The notes below the pieces were generated by a model. It was not told the DNA's origin. It made no database searches and saw nothing but the letters and a program-made list of their open reading frames with translations. This document shows positions 1 to 11,388 of a stretch of DNA of 64,000 nt, piece by piece. The stretch comes from Staphylococcus sp. IVB6214. GTDB taxonomy: Bacteria; Bacillota; Bacilli; Staphylococcales; Staphylococcaceae. The first letter of the stretch is position 1. Every line of letters begins with the position of its first letter. Where the stretch lies: positions 992,001 to 1,056,000 of the forward strand of contig NZ_CP094723.1 in assembly GCF_025558585.1 (NCBI RefSeq), written 5' to 3'. Position numbers and translations under genes: made by a program.

Positions 1-1433
1 TAGAAAAAAGTTTAGTTAATGAACCGCCGTTATCAGTAAAAGAAGGTGGACTATTCAAAACAGGATTTAACGAAGAATTGGATAGTTATTTAGATGCTTC
101 ACGAAATGGCAAGCAATGGCTGGCAGAATTGCAAGCACGTGAACGTGAGCGCACGGGTATCAAATCTTTGAAGATTAGCTTCAATAAAGTATTTGGCTAC
201 TATATCGAAATCACACGTGCAAATCTAAGTCAATTCGATCCACAAGCATTCGGTTATGAACGAAAGCAAACATTATCAAATGCTGAGCGATTTATTACAG
301 ATGAGTTGAAAGAAAAGGAAAGTATGATTCTTGGTGCACAAGATAAAGCGATTGAGTTAGAGTATCGCTTGTTTACGGAACTGCGTCAATATGTGAAACA
401 ATTTACTGAAAGATTGCAGCAACAAGCGAAAATTATTTCGGAGTTAGATTGTTTACAAAGTTTTGCGGAAATCGCACAACAATATAACTATGTACGTCCA
501 ACTTTCAGTGATGATCGCACACTTTCATTAGTTGATTCTCGACATCCGGTTGTCGAACGTGTAATGGACTATAATGACTATGTCCCGAATGACTGTCATT
601 TAGATGATGAGACGTATATTTATTTGATCACAGGACCAAATATGTCCGGGAAGTCCACGTATATGAGACAAGTGGCGATTATTAGCATTATGGCACAGAT
701 GGGGGCATTTGTTCCTTGTCAGTCTGCGCAATTACCCATTTTTGATCAGATCTTTACACGTATTGGTGCGGCAGATGATTTGGTGTCTGGTAAGAGTACC
801 TTTATGGTTGAGATGTTGGAAGCACAAAAAGCTTTGCGTTATGCGACGAAAGATAGCTTGATTATCTTTGATGAGATTGGACGAGGAACTTCAACTTATG
901 ATGGTTTGTCACTCGCGCAAGCCATGATTGAATATGTTGCACAAACATCACAAGCAAAAACACTATTCTCGACACACTATCATGAATTGACTGCACTAGA
1001 AACGTCATTACCGTGTTTACAAAATGTACACGTTGCAGCGAACGAATACAAAGGCGAACTGATCTTTTTGCATAAGGTGAAAGAAGGTGCCGTTGCAAAC
1101 AGTTACGGAATTCAAGTCGCACAGTTGGCGGACTTACCTGAACCAGTGATTGCGCGTGCCAAAGTGATTCTCGAAGCATTTGAATCAAACGATAAACCAA
1201 CCGCGATTGCTACTTCTGATATAAATGAAAATGAAGCGTTGAAAGAAACGGTGTCAGAACCAACGTCATCTCAAACGTCATCAGAAACAAAATTTGAACA
1301 ACCTACATTTGATTTGTTTCATCCAGCTGAACAAAGTGAAGTTGAGCAAGAGATTAAACAATTAAACTTGTCGCGAATGACCCCATTAGATGCATTTGAT
1401 AAACTACGTGAGTTACAAAATCGATTAATTTAG
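1..1433 (+). CDS. mutS: DNA mismatch repair protein MutS (3' part, cut by window edge)
   Basis: Recognises base mismatches and small loops and, with MutL, starts methyl-independent mismatch repair. The reading frame is open from base 3 to the stop at 1431-1433, so about 476 C-terminal residues of a protein usually near 870 are present; the mismatch-binding N-terminus lies left of the window. Visible parts are the clamp/lever region, the Walker A motif [10 protein letters not shown] (about nt 630-660), Walker B/signature FDEIGRGTS (about nt 870) and the STHYHEL switch region (about nt 970). A low-complexity Ser/Thr/Glu linker precedes the C-terminal dimerisation helix. mutL starts 11 nt downstream, so the two are co-transcribed. 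Confidence 0.97.
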   Translation, partial: EKSLVNEPPLSVKEGGLFKTGFNEELDSYLDASRNGKQWLAELQARERERTGIKSLKISFNKVFGYYIEITRANLSQFDPQAFGYERKQTLSNAERFITDELKEKESMILGAQDKAIELEYRLFTELRQYVKQFTERLQQQAKIISELDCLQSFAEIAQQYNYVRPTFSDDRTLSLVDSRHPVVERVMDYNDYVPNDCHLDDETYIYLITGPNMSGKSTYMRQVAIISIMAQMGAFVPCQSAQLPIFDQIFTRIGAADDLVSGKSTFMVEMLEAQKALRYATKDSLIIFDEIGRGTSTYDGLSLAQAMIEYVAQTSQAKTLFSTHYHELTALETSLPCLQNVHVAANEYKGELIFLHKVKEGAVANSYGIQVAQLADLPEPVIARAKVILEAFESNDKPTAIATSDINENEALKETVSEPTSSQTSSETKFEQPTFDLFHPAEQSEVEQEIKQLNLSRMTPLDAFDKLRELQNRLI

Positions 1434-1444
1434 AAGGTGACAAT

Positions 1445-3418
1445 ATGGGAAAAATTAAAGCGCTACAAACGTCACTTGCCAATAAAATTGCAGCAGGTGA
1501 GGTGGTCGAACGTCCGAGTTCTGTTGTGAAGGAATTGCTTGAAAATAGTATTGATGCAGGATCTACCGAAATCAATGTTGAAGTACAAGAAGCCGGTGTG
1601 AATGCCATCCGTGTCGTAGATAATGGATCAGGGATAGGCGAAGATGATTTGCCACTTGTGTTTCATCGACATGCAACGAGTAAACTATACGAAGATGATG
1701 ACTTGTTCCATATTCGTACACTCGGTTTTCGTGGAGAAGCATTGGCAAGTATTTCGTCAGTGGCCAAGGTTACATTAAAAACTTCAACAGATGGTATTGA
1801 TGGTTATGAAGTGTATGCGGAAGAAGGAGCTATTCTATCCCAAAAACCAGCCAAAGCACGTCAAGGGACAGATATTTTAGTCAGCAACTTATTTTACAAC
1901 ACGCCGGCAAGGCTCAAATATATTAAAAGTCTGTACACAGAACTTGGCAAGATTACAGATATTATGAATCGCATGGCAATGAGTCATCCGGATATTCGTA
2001 TGTCATTAACGAGTGATGGCAAAAAAATACTTCAGACGAATGGTTCAGGGCGTACGAATGAAGTAATGGCTGAGATTTATGGTATGAAAGTCGCACGTGA
2101 CTTACTACACATTACGGGTGAAACAAGTGATTATCAAATCGAAGGGTTTATCGCAAAACCAGAACATTCTCGTAGCAATCGTCATTATATTTCTCTGTTT
2201 ATTAACGGCCGGTATATTAAAAACTTTGTCTTAAATAAAGCAGTGGTAGAAGGCTATCATACGCTACTAACGATTGGGCGTTATCCGATTGTATACCTAA
2301 ATATTAAAATGGACCCCATATTAGTCGATGTCAATGTCCACCCAACAAAACTGGAAGTCCGATTATCGAAAGAAGACCAGTTATATGCCTTAATCGTGGA
2401 GAAAATACAAGCAGCTTTTCAAGATAAAGTTTTGATTCCTAAAAATGATTTTGATAAGAACAAACCCAAAAAAGTACTTGAAAAGTTTGAACAGCAAAAA
2501 ATAGCTTTTGAACAACGTCAGCAAATGAATCAAGATGAACCAGTTACTGAGAAAGCATACAATAAAGAGGATGTCCGAACTGATTCTAACATTGATACAA
2601 CAGGTATACGTCAAGAACACTCTGTACCAGATACAGCAGATGATACTTCTCAAACAACGCCTGTTGAAGAAACTGCGGGTATATACAATGCAACAGCATC
2701 GTCTGATGTACAACCACAAGATAACGAAGACATATTCGATGTTGAACTACCTGATACATCAGTGGAGACACATCATATAGTGGATGAGCACAAGGATAAT
2801 GCTGTATACGAGCAAACTGCACAAGAATCAGCCCCACGTGTGCCTTATATGGAAGTTGTTGGACAAGTACATGGAACGTATATTGTTGCACAAAATGACA
2901 CGAGAATGTTTTTGATTGACCAACATGCGGCGCAAGAACGTATAAAGTATGAATACTTCCGAGAAAAAATTGGTGAAGTAACGAATGAAAACCAAAGTTT
3001 ACTCATCCCGATGACGTTTAACTTTTCAAAAGATGAGCAATTGACGATTGAACAATTTCGTGACGAGCTAGAAAAGGTCGGTATTTTCTTAGAGCCATTT
3101 GGTGGGCATGATTATATCGTCAATAGTTATCCGGTTTGGTTCCCGCCACAAGAAGTGGAAGAGATTATCAAAGATCTTATCGAATATGTTTTGTCACATA
3201 AAACGATGAATATTGCTAAGTTCCGTGAAGAAGCCGCAATCATGATGAGTTGTAAAAAATCTATCAAAGCAAATCATTATTTGACGAAAGAAGATATGAC
3301 TTCGTTGATCAACCAATTAAGAGAAATGGAAGATCCATTTACGTGCCCACATGGACGTCCGATCATTATTAACTTTACAAACTATGAATTAGAGCGTTTA
3401 TTTAAGCGCATTCAATAA
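1445..3418 (+). CDS. mutL: DNA mismatch repair protein MutL
   Basis: Couples MutS to strand removal. 657 aa. The N-terminal GHKL ATPase shows [12 protein letters not shown] (about residues 12-23), DNGSGI (about 59) and [11 protein letters not shown] (about 95). A long acidic, poorly conserved linker spans roughly residues 340-460. The C-terminal domain carries [12 protein letters not shown] (about 492-503), the DQHA(X)2E(X)4E nicking-endonuclease motif found in MutL of organisms without MutH, and CPHGRP near residue 634, which helps bind metal. This is therefore inferred to be an endonuclease-active MutL. ATG at 1445 has the SD AGAAGGTGA and sits 11 nt after mutS. Confidence 0.97.
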   Translation: MGKIKALQTSLANKIAAGEVVERPSSVVKELLENSIDAGSTEINVEVQEAGVNAIRVVDNGSGIGEDDLPLVFHRHATSKLYEDDDLFHIRTLGFRGEALASISSVAKVTLKTSTDGIDGYEVYAEEGAILSQKPAKARQGTDILVSNLFYNTPARLKYIKSLYTELGKITDIMNRMAMSHPDIRMSLTSDGKKILQTNGSGRTNEVMAEIYGMKVARDLLHITGETSDYQIEGFIAKPEHSRSNRHYISLFINGRYIKNFVLNKAVVEGYHTLLTIGRYPIVYLNIKMDPILVDVNVHPTKLEVRLSKEDQLYALIVEKIQAAFQDKVLIPKNDFDKNKPKKVLEKFEQQKIAFEQRQQMNQDEPVTEKAYNKEDVRTDSNIDTTGIRQEHSVPDTADDTSQTTPVEETAGIYNATASSDVQPQDNEDIFDVELPDTSVETHHIVDEHKDNAVYEQTAQESAPRVPYMEVVGQVHGTYIVAQNDTRMFLIDQHAAQERIKYEYFREKIGEVTNENQSLLIPMTFNFSKDEQLTIEQFRDELEKVGIFLEPFGGHDYIVNSYPVWFPPQEVEEIIKDLIEYVLSHKTMNIAKFREEAAIMMSCKKSIKANHYLTKEDMTSLINQLREMEDPFTCPHGRPIIINFTNYELERLFKRIQ

Positions 3419-3443
3419 ATTGATTCGAAAGGAATTTGACCGA

Positions 3444-3977
3444 GTGAAACCACACATCTTACCAGCAATTCGATCGATGAAAGACCTTGAAAAATTAGTA
3501 AAAACAGATTATCAAACGTGTGTCTTATTGGATACACATATCGGTCATCTACAAGGTGTGATGCAATTTATGCACCAGCACCAATTACAACCGTATATTC
3601 ATATTGATCTGATTAAAGGGATGAGCCATGACGAATTTGCATGTGAATATATCATTCAAACATATCGTCCTAAAGGCATCGTCTCAACGAAAATGAAAGT
3701 AATCAAAAAAGCGAAGGCATTGGGCGTTGTAACGATCTTCCGTGTATTTATTATCGATAGTCATGCATTAGAGCGTAGTATCGAATTGATTCAGCGCTTG
3801 GAACCTGATTATGTTGAAGTATTGCCGGGAATAGCGGATAAAGTGATACAACAGATTCAACAAGAGACGGGTGCGCAAGTGATTGCGGGTGGCTTGATTA
3901 ACACAGAAGATGAAGTGATGCGTGCAGTAAAACATGGCGCAACACATGTGACAACAAGGGACCGAAATTTATGGTAA
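3444..3977 (+). CDS. glpP: Glycerol uptake operon antiterminator GlpP
   Basis: RNA-binding antiterminator that, with glycerol-3-phosphate, lets RNA polymerase read through leader terminators ahead of glpF and glpD. 177 aa from the GTG at 3444, preceded by AAAGGAA at 3428-3434; an in-frame TTG at 3420 lacks an SD. The family motifs CVLLDTHIGHL, HIDLIKGMSHDEFACEY, TIFRVFIID and DYVEVLPGIADKV are all present. It lies 25 nt after mutL and upstream of its predicted targets: the leaders at 4103-4166 and 6601-6657. Confidence 0.93.
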   Translation: MKPHILPAIRSMKDLEKLVKTDYQTCVLLDTHIGHLQGVMQFMHQHQLQPYIHIDLIKGMSHDEFACEYIIQTYRPKGIVSTKMKVIKKAKALGVVTIFRVFIIDSHALERSIELIQRLEPDYVEVLPGIADKVIQQIQQETGAQVIAGGLINTEDEVMRAVKHGATHVTTRDRNLW

Positions 3978-4043
3978 TCCACTTTGTTATTTAATGTATC
4001 AAAGCAATGATTGAAAATGATTACAAAATATCAAAAATTTAAT

Positions 4044-4072
4044 TTGACAGCGTTTTCATATGCATGTATTAT
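4044..4072 (+). promoter_or_regulatory. glpF promoter with overlapping CcpA cre site
   Basis: -35 TTGACA (4044-4049), 17-nt spacer, -10 TATTAT (4067-4072). TGACAGCGTTTTCA at 4045-4058 is, on the other strand, TGAAAACGCTGTCA, a good fit to the CcpA cre consensus. Its position over the -35 and spacer predicts glucose repression of glycerol uptake. The motif is seen in the sequence; the regulation is inferred from Bacillus and Staphylococcus CcpA knowledge. Confidence 0.75.
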
Positions 4073-4102
4073 AAATAACAAGTTAATATTAGAATAGAGA
4101 CT

Positions 4103-4166
4103 AAGAGATTTCTGCGTTCGTATTATATCTATTGGGTGTAGTGCGTCTTGTGGCGATCTCTTTTTT
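4103..4166 (+). terminator. glpF leader terminator (GlpP antitermination target)
   Basis: AAGAGAT at 4103-4109 pairs with ATCTCTT at 4156-4162, followed by a T-run, all upstream of the glpF SD and start at 4188. A terminator inside the 5' leader of a GlpP-linked gene matches the known antitermination control of glpFK in Bacillus. Confidence 0.7.
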
Positions 4167-4187
4167 GCTAAAGGAGGAAAAAGAGAA

Positions 4188-5003
4188 ATGAATATTTACT
4201 TAGCAGAATTTTTTGGGACAGCGCTCTTACTGTTAATGGGTGGTGGCGTTGTTGCTAACGTTGTATTAAGAAAGTCAAAAGGTGAGGCGGCAGACTGGAT
4301 TGTTATCGCTGTCGGCTGGGGTCTGGCAGTAACACTCGGTGTCTATGCAGTTGGACAATTTTCTGGAGCGCATCTGAATCCAGCAGTTACAGTTGCATTT
4401 GCAATGACGGGTGACTTCCCTTGGTCTCAAGTACCGGGTTATATCATTGCACAGTTATTGGGTGGTATTGTTGGGGCTGTCCTTACTTGGTTGACATATT
4501 TACCACATTGGCGTGCAACAGATGATCAAGGTTCAAAACTAGGTGTGTTCTCAACAGCACCTGGGATTCGTAACTATATGGCGAACTTTTTAGCCGAGAT
4601 TATTGGAACAGCTGTTCTAATTGCTGGTTTGTTATTCATTGGGGCGAATAAATTTACTGATGGCTTGAATCCACTAATTGTTGGGGCATTGATTGTTGCA
4701 ATTGGTGTCAGCTTAGGTGGGCCAACTGGTTATGCCATTAACCCAGCTCGTGACTTAGGTCCACGTATTGCGCATGCCATTTTACCAATTCATAACAAAG
4801 GTAACAGTGACTGGTCATATGCCATCGTACCAATTCTCGGACCAATCGCAGGTGGTATGCTTGGAGCAGCGATTTACTTACTTGTATTTGAAAATGTATT
4901 CAATGCATGGTCAGTCATCTCTATCGTATTAGTGGCATGTACATTGATTCTCGGTCAAGTAATGAATAAAAAGTCGTCACGCGATGACATCGGTAAAATT
5001 TAA
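4188..5003 (+). CDS. glpF: Glycerol uptake facilitator (aquaglyceroporin) GlpF
   Basis: Inner-membrane channel for passive glycerol entry. 271 aa with six membrane helices and two NPA half-helix motifs: GAHLNPAVTV (about residues 60-69) and GYAINPARDLGPR (about 183-195). Asp directly after NPAR is typical of glycerol-conducting members rather than strict water channels. Strong SD AAAGGAGG precedes the ATG. It is followed by glpK and shares the GlpP-controlled leader and the cre site upstream. Confidence 0.96.
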   Translation: MNIYLAEFFGTALLLLMGGGVVANVVLRKSKGEAADWIVIAVGWGLAVTLGVYAVGQFSGAHLNPAVTVAFAMTGDFPWSQVPGYIIAQLLGGIVGAVLTWLTYLPHWRATDDQGSKLGVFSTAPGIRNYMANFLAEIIGTAVLIAGLLFIGANKFTDGLNPLIVGALIVAIGVSLGGPTGYAINPARDLGPRIAHAILPIHNKGNSDWSYAIVPILGPIAGGMLGAAIYLLVFENVFNAWSVISIVLVACTLILGQVMNKKSSRDDIGKI

Positions 5004-5021
5004 CATTACAATAATAGATAA

Positions 5022-6557
<1,536 letters not shown>

Positions 6558-6600
6558 TTCTGTTATACTAAAGCTAAGTTAATAGAAGCACTCGAGATTT

Positions 6601-6657
6601 GGAGAGATTTTTCGTACAACTTTAAAATAAGTCGTAGGAGGAGTCTCTCTTTTTTTA
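6601..6657 (+). terminator. glpD leader terminator (second GlpP target)
   Basis: A leader hairpin whose base is GAGAGA (from 6602) against TCTCTC (from 6644), with an inner ACAACTT/AAGTCGT arm and a seven-T run, lies between glpK and the glpD SD. As at glpF, a terminator in the leader fits GlpP antitermination of glpD. Confidence 0.7.
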
Positions 6658-6680
6658 GTAAAAATAGGAGGTAGTTATAG

Positions 6681-8351
6681 ATGAGTTTATCAACAGTAAA
6701 ACGTCATTCAGTGAAAGAAAATATGAAACAAGGTGTGTATGATGTTGTCGTAGTCGGTGGAGGTATTACAGGGGCAGGTATCGCGCTTGACGCATCAGCA
6801 CGTGGCATGAAAGTTGCACTTGTTGAAATGCAAGACTTCGCACAAGGAACAAGTTCTCGTTCAACAAAACTTGTACACGGTGGTTTGCGTTACTTGAAAC
6901 AACTACAAGTGGGCGTTGTGGCAGAAACAGGGAAAGAACGTGCGATCGTATATGAAAACGGTCCACATGTAACAACACCAGAATGGATGTTGTTACCAAT
7001 GCATAAAGGTGGTACTTTCGGTAAATTCTCAACATCTATCGGATTAGGAATGTATGATCGCCTTGCAGGTGTTAAAAAATCAGAACGTAAAAAAATGTTA
7101 AGCAAACAAGAAACAATGGATAAAGAACCATTAGTGAAACAAGAAGGCTTAAAAGGTGGCGGTTACTACGTTGAATACCGTACTGATGATGCCCGCTTAA
7201 CAATTGAAGTTATGAAAAAAGCAGCTGAACAAGGTGCAGATATTATTAACTATGCGAAAGTAACCAACTTCTTATATAACGATAAATCAAAAGTATCAGG
7301 CGTTGCAGTCACTGATTTATTAGAAAATGAAACATTTGAAATCCATGCGAAAAAAGTTGTTAATGCGACAGGTCCATGGGTAGACGAAGTGCGTCGTGCA
7401 GATTACTCTAAAAACAACAAACAATTACGCCTTACAAAAGGGGTTCACGTTGTTATTGATCAATCAAAATTCCCATTACAACAAGCGGTTTATTTCGACA
7501 CAGAAAATGACGGTCGTATGATCTTCGCAATTCCACGTGATGGCAAAGCATACGTTGGTACAACAGATACGTTCTATGACAATGACAAAGCAAATCCACA
7601 AGTGAATCAAGAAGACCGTGACTATCTCATCGATGCGATTAACTACATGTTCCCAACAGTGAATGTGTCAGATAATGACATCGAATCAACTTGGGCAGGT
7701 ATTCGTCCGCTTATTCTTGAAGAAGGCAAGGATCCATCTGAAATTTCACGTAAAGATGAAGTTTGGGAAGGGAAGTCAGGTCTTTTAACAATCGCAGGTG
7801 GTAAGTTGACGGGTTATCGTCATATGGCTGCAGACATTATGGATCTAGTTGAAAAAAGATTGAAACAAGAATATGGTGATCAATTCAAAGATGTGAATAC
7901 GAAACACATTACTATTTCTGGTGGTGACGTAGGCGGCAGTGCAAACTTCGAAAACTTCGTTCAAGAAAAAGTTGAAGCAGCACGCAAGTTCAACATAGAC
8001 GCAGAAGACGCTGAATTCTTTGCACGTCGTTACGGTTCTAACGTAGATACACTCTTTGAAATTGCACATATGGCACAACATCAAAATACAGGCTTACCAT
8101 TAGCACTCTATGTTGAACTTGTTTATGGTGTTCAACATGAATTAGTCGTGAAACCAACAGACTTCTTCGTTCGTCGTACGGGAGATATTTACTTCAACAT
8201 CGATGCTGTAATTCGCTATAAAGATATCGTTGTAGATGGTCTTGCTGACTTAGTCGGTTATGATGAAGCAACGAAAGCAAGCTACAAAGCAGAACTTGAA
8301 AAAGCAATCGATGAAGCACGTTTCGGACAACATCAACCTGCCGAAGCATAG
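6681..8351 (+). CDS. glpD: Aerobic glycerol-3-phosphate dehydrogenase GlpD
   Basis: Membrane-associated FAD enzyme that oxidises glycerol-3-phosphate to dihydroxyacetone phosphate and feeds electrons to menaquinone. 556 aa. The FAD Rossmann motif [11 protein letters not shown] lies near residues 24-34, followed by [17 protein letters not shown], a family signature. C-terminal DAO_C domain present. SD AGGAGG at 6668 region. It completes the glpF-K-D pathway of this locus and has its own leader terminator. Confidence 0.96.
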   Translation: MSLSTVKRHSVKENMKQGVYDVVVVGGGITGAGIALDASARGMKVALVEMQDFAQGTSSRSTKLVHGGLRYLKQLQVGVVAETGKERAIVYENGPHVTTPEWMLLPMHKGGTFGKFSTSIGLGMYDRLAGVKKSERKKMLSKQETMDKEPLVKQEGLKGGGYYVEYRTDDARLTIEVMKKAAEQGADIINYAKVTNFLYNDKSKVSGVAVTDLLENETFEIHAKKVVNATGPWVDEVRRADYSKNNKQLRLTKGVHVVIDQSKFPLQQAVYFDTENDGRMIFAIPRDGKAYVGTTDTFYDNDKANPQVNQEDRDYLIDAINYMFPTVNVSDNDIESTWAGIRPLILEEGKDPSEISRKDEVWEGKSGLLTIAGGKLTGYRHMAADIMDLVEKRLKQEYGDQFKDVNTKHITISGGDVGGSANFENFVQEKVEAARKFNIDAEDAEFFARRYGSNVDTLFEIAHMAQHQNTGLPLALYVELVYGVQHELVVKPTDFFVRRTGDIYFNIDAVIRYKDIVVDGLADLVGYDEATKASYKAELEKAIDEARFGQHQPAEA

Positions 8352-8362
8352 AACTTATATTG

Positions 8363-8400
8363 AAACCATCCGTTTGGTAATTTCCAGACGGATGGTTTTT
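8363..8400 (+). terminator. glpD terminator
   Basis: AAACCATCCGT (8363-8373) pairs with ACGGATGGTTT (8388-8398), followed by T5, 11 nt after the glpD stop. Confidence 0.9.
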
Positions 8401-8482
8401 GTTTGGAAGTCCATCAGACTCCCGTCAAACCCTACAATATGGTAAAGTAGAAGTAACAACATAAGCGAAAGGAGTACGGAAA

Positions 8483-9418
8483 ATGGTGAAACATGAATCA
8501 ATGAAGATGACGATGTCAGATGGTGTGATGTTGGAAACAAAACTTGATCGTACCAGCCGAGATGCAGTTGGCATTGTTCATATTTTTCATGGTATGGCAG
8601 AACATATGGATCGATATACAGCACTTGTTGAGAAGTTTAATGATCGTGGTTATCATGTGATCCGACATAATCATCGAGGTCATGGCAAAGATATCGAAGG
8701 CATTCGAGGACATTATGACTCAATGGAACAAGTCGTGAAAGATGCTTATGAAGTACAAACAACGTTACGTGGAGACTTCGATGCACATCTTCCATGCATT
8801 GTTTTAGGCCATTCAATGGGTTCCATCATTGCACGTCAATATGCACAAACCTATCCCGATTCTTTTCAAGGACTTATTTTGAGTGGAACAGGTTATTATA
8901 CGAAATGGCAAGGTTATCCTGCGGTCGGCTTGTTAAAGCTTGTGACGCTTGTATTTGGTGGCAAAAGACGAATGGATTGGGTCAACCATCTTGTTACTGG
9001 ACGTTTTAATAATCAGTTCAAACCGCCACGAACACCAAGTGATTGGTTGAGTACAGATACACATGAAGTCGACAAGTTCATCGCAGATACGTATGCCGGA
9101 TTTAATGTGTCGAATCAACTCGTATACAGTGTTACTAAAGCGATGATGAAGACTGGAGAACTAAAACACATTCAAGAGATGGATCCATATATGCCAGTCT
9201 TGTTAGTTTCAGGAAAAGATGATCCGTTTGGTGAGAATGGCAAAGGGATTCGTCGACTTGCCAAACAATTTGAAAAGGGTGGTATTCAGCATATTACGGT
9301 TCAGTTGTATCCACATAAACGACATGAAGTCTTATTCGATCAAGATTATGAAACGGTATGGAAACATATGCTTGAGTGGATGAGTCGTCAAATTATACAA
9401 AAAACGAGAAGTGAGTGA
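8483..9418 (+). CDS. Alpha/beta hydrolase, monoacylglycerol lipase/lysophospholipase-like
   Basis: Serine hydrolase of the Hydrolase_4 group, 311 aa. HGMAEHMDRY is the oxyanion-hole loop, GHSMGS (about residues 110-115) the nucleophile elbow, SGKDDPFGENG holds the acid loop and PHKRHEVL the catalytic His. No signal peptide is visible, so it should act in the cytoplasm. SD AAAGGAG. miaA starts 5 nt after its stop, suggesting co-transcription with miaA and hfq. The true substrate cannot be read from the sequence. Confidence 0.85.
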   Translation: MVKHESMKMTMSDGVMLETKLDRTSRDAVGIVHIFHGMAEHMDRYTALVEKFNDRGYHVIRHNHRGHGKDIEGIRGHYDSMEQVVKDAYEVQTTLRGDFDAHLPCIVLGHSMGSIIARQYAQTYPDSFQGLILSGTGYYTKWQGYPAVGLLKLVTLVFGGKRRMDWVNHLVTGRFNNQFKPPRTPSDWLSTDTHEVDKFIADTYAGFNVSNQLVYSVTKAMMKTGELKHIQEMDPYMPVLLVSGKDDPFGENGKGIRRLAKQFEKGGIQHITVQLYPHKRHEVLFDQDYETVWKHMLEWMSRQIIQKTRSE

Positions 9419-9423
9419 ATTGA

Positions 9424-10371
9424 ATGAGTGAAGAAAAACCTTTCGTCGTTGTCATTGTCGGACCAACGGCAAGTGGTAAAACTGCATTAAGTATCGAATT
9501 GGCGAAAGCAATCGATGGCGAAGTGATCAGTGGCGATTCGATGCAAGTATATAAAGGCATGGATATTGGAACAGCAAAAATTACTGAAGAAGAAATGTCA
9601 GATATCCCACATCATTTGATTGATATTTTAGAACCGAATGAGACCTTCTCTGCCTTTGACTTTCAAAAACGTGTGAAGCCATTAATTGAAGAGATTACAG
9701 CTCGTGGCAAAGTGCCGATTATTGCAGGCGGAACAGGTTTATATATACAATCTGTTTTATACGACTATCAATTTGATGATGAAGCAGTTACGCCTGAACA
9801 AGCGCAAATTGTTGCGGATAAAATGGCAGCATTATCATCGTATTCAAATGAAGCATTGCATGACTATTTAGGAACTTTTGATCCAGAATCTCAACAAGCC
9901 ATTCACCCAAACAATCGTCAAAGAGTCGAACGAGCCATTGCATATTACTATAAAACAAAAAAACTTATGAGTAATCGCAAGAAAAGTACCCAGTTAACAG
10001 AAAATTATGATACATTAATAGCAGGGATAGAAATGTCGCGCGAAACATTATATCAAAGAATAAATAAACGCGTCGATATCATGTTGTCTCAAGGTTTATT
10101 GGATGAAGTGCAAGAACTGATTGATCAAGGGTATATATCGTGTCAAAGTATGCAAGCGATAGGATATAAAGAAATGATTCCTGTAATAACAGAAGATATG
10201 GATGTTCAAACTGCAACTGAACAGCTGAAGCAACATTCACGCAACTATGCAAAAAGGCAGATGACCTGGTTCAAAAACAAATTAGATGTTCATTGGTTAG
10301 ATAGAGAGAAGATGTCACTTACTTCAATGTTATCTGAGCTCACAACCCAAATAAACAAAAGGAGATTTTAA
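9424..10371 (+). CDS. miaA: tRNA dimethylallyltransferase MiaA
   Basis: Transfers a dimethylallyl group to A37 of tRNAs reading UNN codons. 315 aa. P-loop GPTASGKT (about residues 13-20), DSMQVYKGMDIGTAK (substrate region), GGTGLYIQ (about 100) and IGYKEM near residue 240 are family hallmarks. hfq begins 1 nt after its stop, the widespread miaA-hfq arrangement. Confidence 0.97.
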   Translation: MSEEKPFVVVIVGPTASGKTALSIELAKAIDGEVISGDSMQVYKGMDIGTAKITEEEMSDIPHHLIDILEPNETFSAFDFQKRVKPLIEEITARGKVPIIAGGTGLYIQSVLYDYQFDDEAVTPEQAQIVADKMAALSSYSNEALHDYLGTFDPESQQAIHPNNRQRVERAIAYYYKTKKLMSNRKKSTQLTENYDTLIAGIEMSRETLYQRINKRVDIMLSQGLLDEVQELIDQGYISCQSMQAIGYKEMIPVITEDMDVQTATEQLKQHSRNYAKRQMTWFKNKLDVHWLDREKMSLTSMLSELTTQINKRRF

Positions 10372-10372
10372 A

Positions 10373-10576
10373 ATGGTTGAGAAAAGAAACATTCAAGATG
10401 AGTACCTTGAAACTTTCAAGAATGAGGAGAAGGAGCTGACAGTCTTTTTGACGAATGGTTTCCAATTACGTGGCACATTATATGACTACGATAAGTATGT
10501 CATTGACTTTTACTCACAAGATCGACACCATATCATTTATAAACATGCGATCAGTACGTTTGTAGAAGGGGCGTAG
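10373..10576 (+). CDS. hfq: RNA-binding protein Hfq
   Basis: Small Sm-like protein, 67 aa. The Sm1 strand region FLTNGFQLRGTLYDYDKY and the Sm2-type end (IYKHAISTF) are present, but the Gram-negative YKHA end reads H-I-I-Y-K-H-A here without a long C-terminal tail. SD AAAGGAG directly after miaA. Hfq has a limited role in staphylococcal sRNA regulation compared with enterobacteria, so function is assigned by family only. Confidence 0.93.
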   Translation: MVEKRNIQDEYLETFKNEEKELTVFLTNGFQLRGTLYDYDKYVIDFYSQDRHHIIYKHAISTFVEGA

Positions 10577-10702
10577 ACACCTGGTGAGCAGGAATCACAG
10601 CATAAAATCGTGACATGTGTAAAATACAATGACCATGTCGCTGATAACACATCACACATCTTCAAATCATGATTTGAAGTGAGTATGAAAAATGTCATAT
10701 TG

Positions 10703-10734
10703 AAGAGCATCACGCCATTGCGTGATGCTCTTTT
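10703..10734 (+). terminator. Terminator after miaA-hfq
   Basis: Perfect stem AAGAGCATCACGC / GCGTGATGCTCTT with a 4-nt loop and T-run. The 125 nt between hfq and this hairpin show no ORF with an SD. Confidence 0.9.
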
Positions 10735-10745
10735 CAGTCAGCAAC

Positions 10746-10796
10746 AAAAAAACAAGCACTCCTAACAGAATACATTGACTGTTGGATCACTTGCTT
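10746..10796 (-). terminator. Terminator of glutathione peroxidase gene
   Basis: On the minus strand an imperfect stem (CAAGTGATCCAACAG against CTGTTAGGAGTGCTTG) is followed by seven T, just past the stop at 10807. Confidence 0.75.
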
Positions 10797-10806
10797 ATCG
10801 TGTCCA

Positions 10807-11280
10807 TTATAATATCTTTTCAATATCACTTTTTAATTTTTCAGGTGTTTTTTGTGGAGAATAGCGATGGACAACTTCACCATTACGGTCGATTAAGAAC
10901 TTTGTGAAATTCCATTTAATATTTTCTCCAAGAATACCTGATTGTTGTTTTTTCAAGTGTTCGAATAATGGATGTGCATTTTCACCATTTACATCAATCT
11001 TTTCATGCATAGTGAACGTGACACCATAATTCAACTTGCAGTTTGTTTCTGCTTCTTGACCTATGCCTGGTTCCTGTTTGCCAAATTGATTACATGGAAA
11101 GCCTAAAACGGTAAAGCCTTGATCTTTGTACGTTTGGTATAGTTCTTCTAAGCCACCAAATTGAGATGTGAATCCACATTCACTCGCAGTATTCACAATA
11201 AGTAAAACATCACCCTTATATTGTGAAAGAGGATAAGTGGTACCATCTGTTTTTGTTACTTCGATATCATATAAACTCAT
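10807..11280 (-). CDS. bsaA: Glutathione peroxidase family thiol peroxidase (BsaA/GpxA)
   Basis: 157 aa. The active-site segment [12 protein letters not shown] has Cys where selenoenzymes have selenocysteine; [12 protein letters not shown] contains the tetrad Gln and the second conserved Cys, and WNFTKFLID holds the Trp/Asn. Such Cys-type enzymes usually take electrons from thioredoxin rather than glutathione (family knowledge). Start is the ATG at 11280 with SD AAAGGAG; the frame is open further upstream without an SD. Divergent from hflX. Confidence 0.92.
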   Translation of the reverse strand: MSLYDIEVTKTDGTTYPLSQYKGDVLLIVNTASECGFTSQFGGLEELYQTYKDQGFTVLGFPCNQFGKQEPGIGQEAETNCKLNYGVTFTMHEKIDVNGENAHPLFEHLKKQQSGILGENIKWNFTKFLIDRNGEVVHRYSPQKTPEKLKSDIEKIL

Positions 11281-11388
11281 ATCTACCACTCCTTTACTAT
11301 AAATATAGCACATTCCAGTAGGATAGTCTTAATACGCACACTGTGATACAATGATGTGTACTATGTCTAATAATTAATGGTGATACGC

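Noticed and set aside
8260..8445. Short plus-strand ORF overlapping the glpD end
   Set aside because: Out-of-frame overlap with glpD, no SD, runs through the terminator hairpin.
10577..10702. Small RNA between hfq and its terminator
   Set aside because: The stretch has a few short inverted repeats (CAAATCATGATTTG) but no promoter that stands out; most simply it is the hfq 3' UTR.
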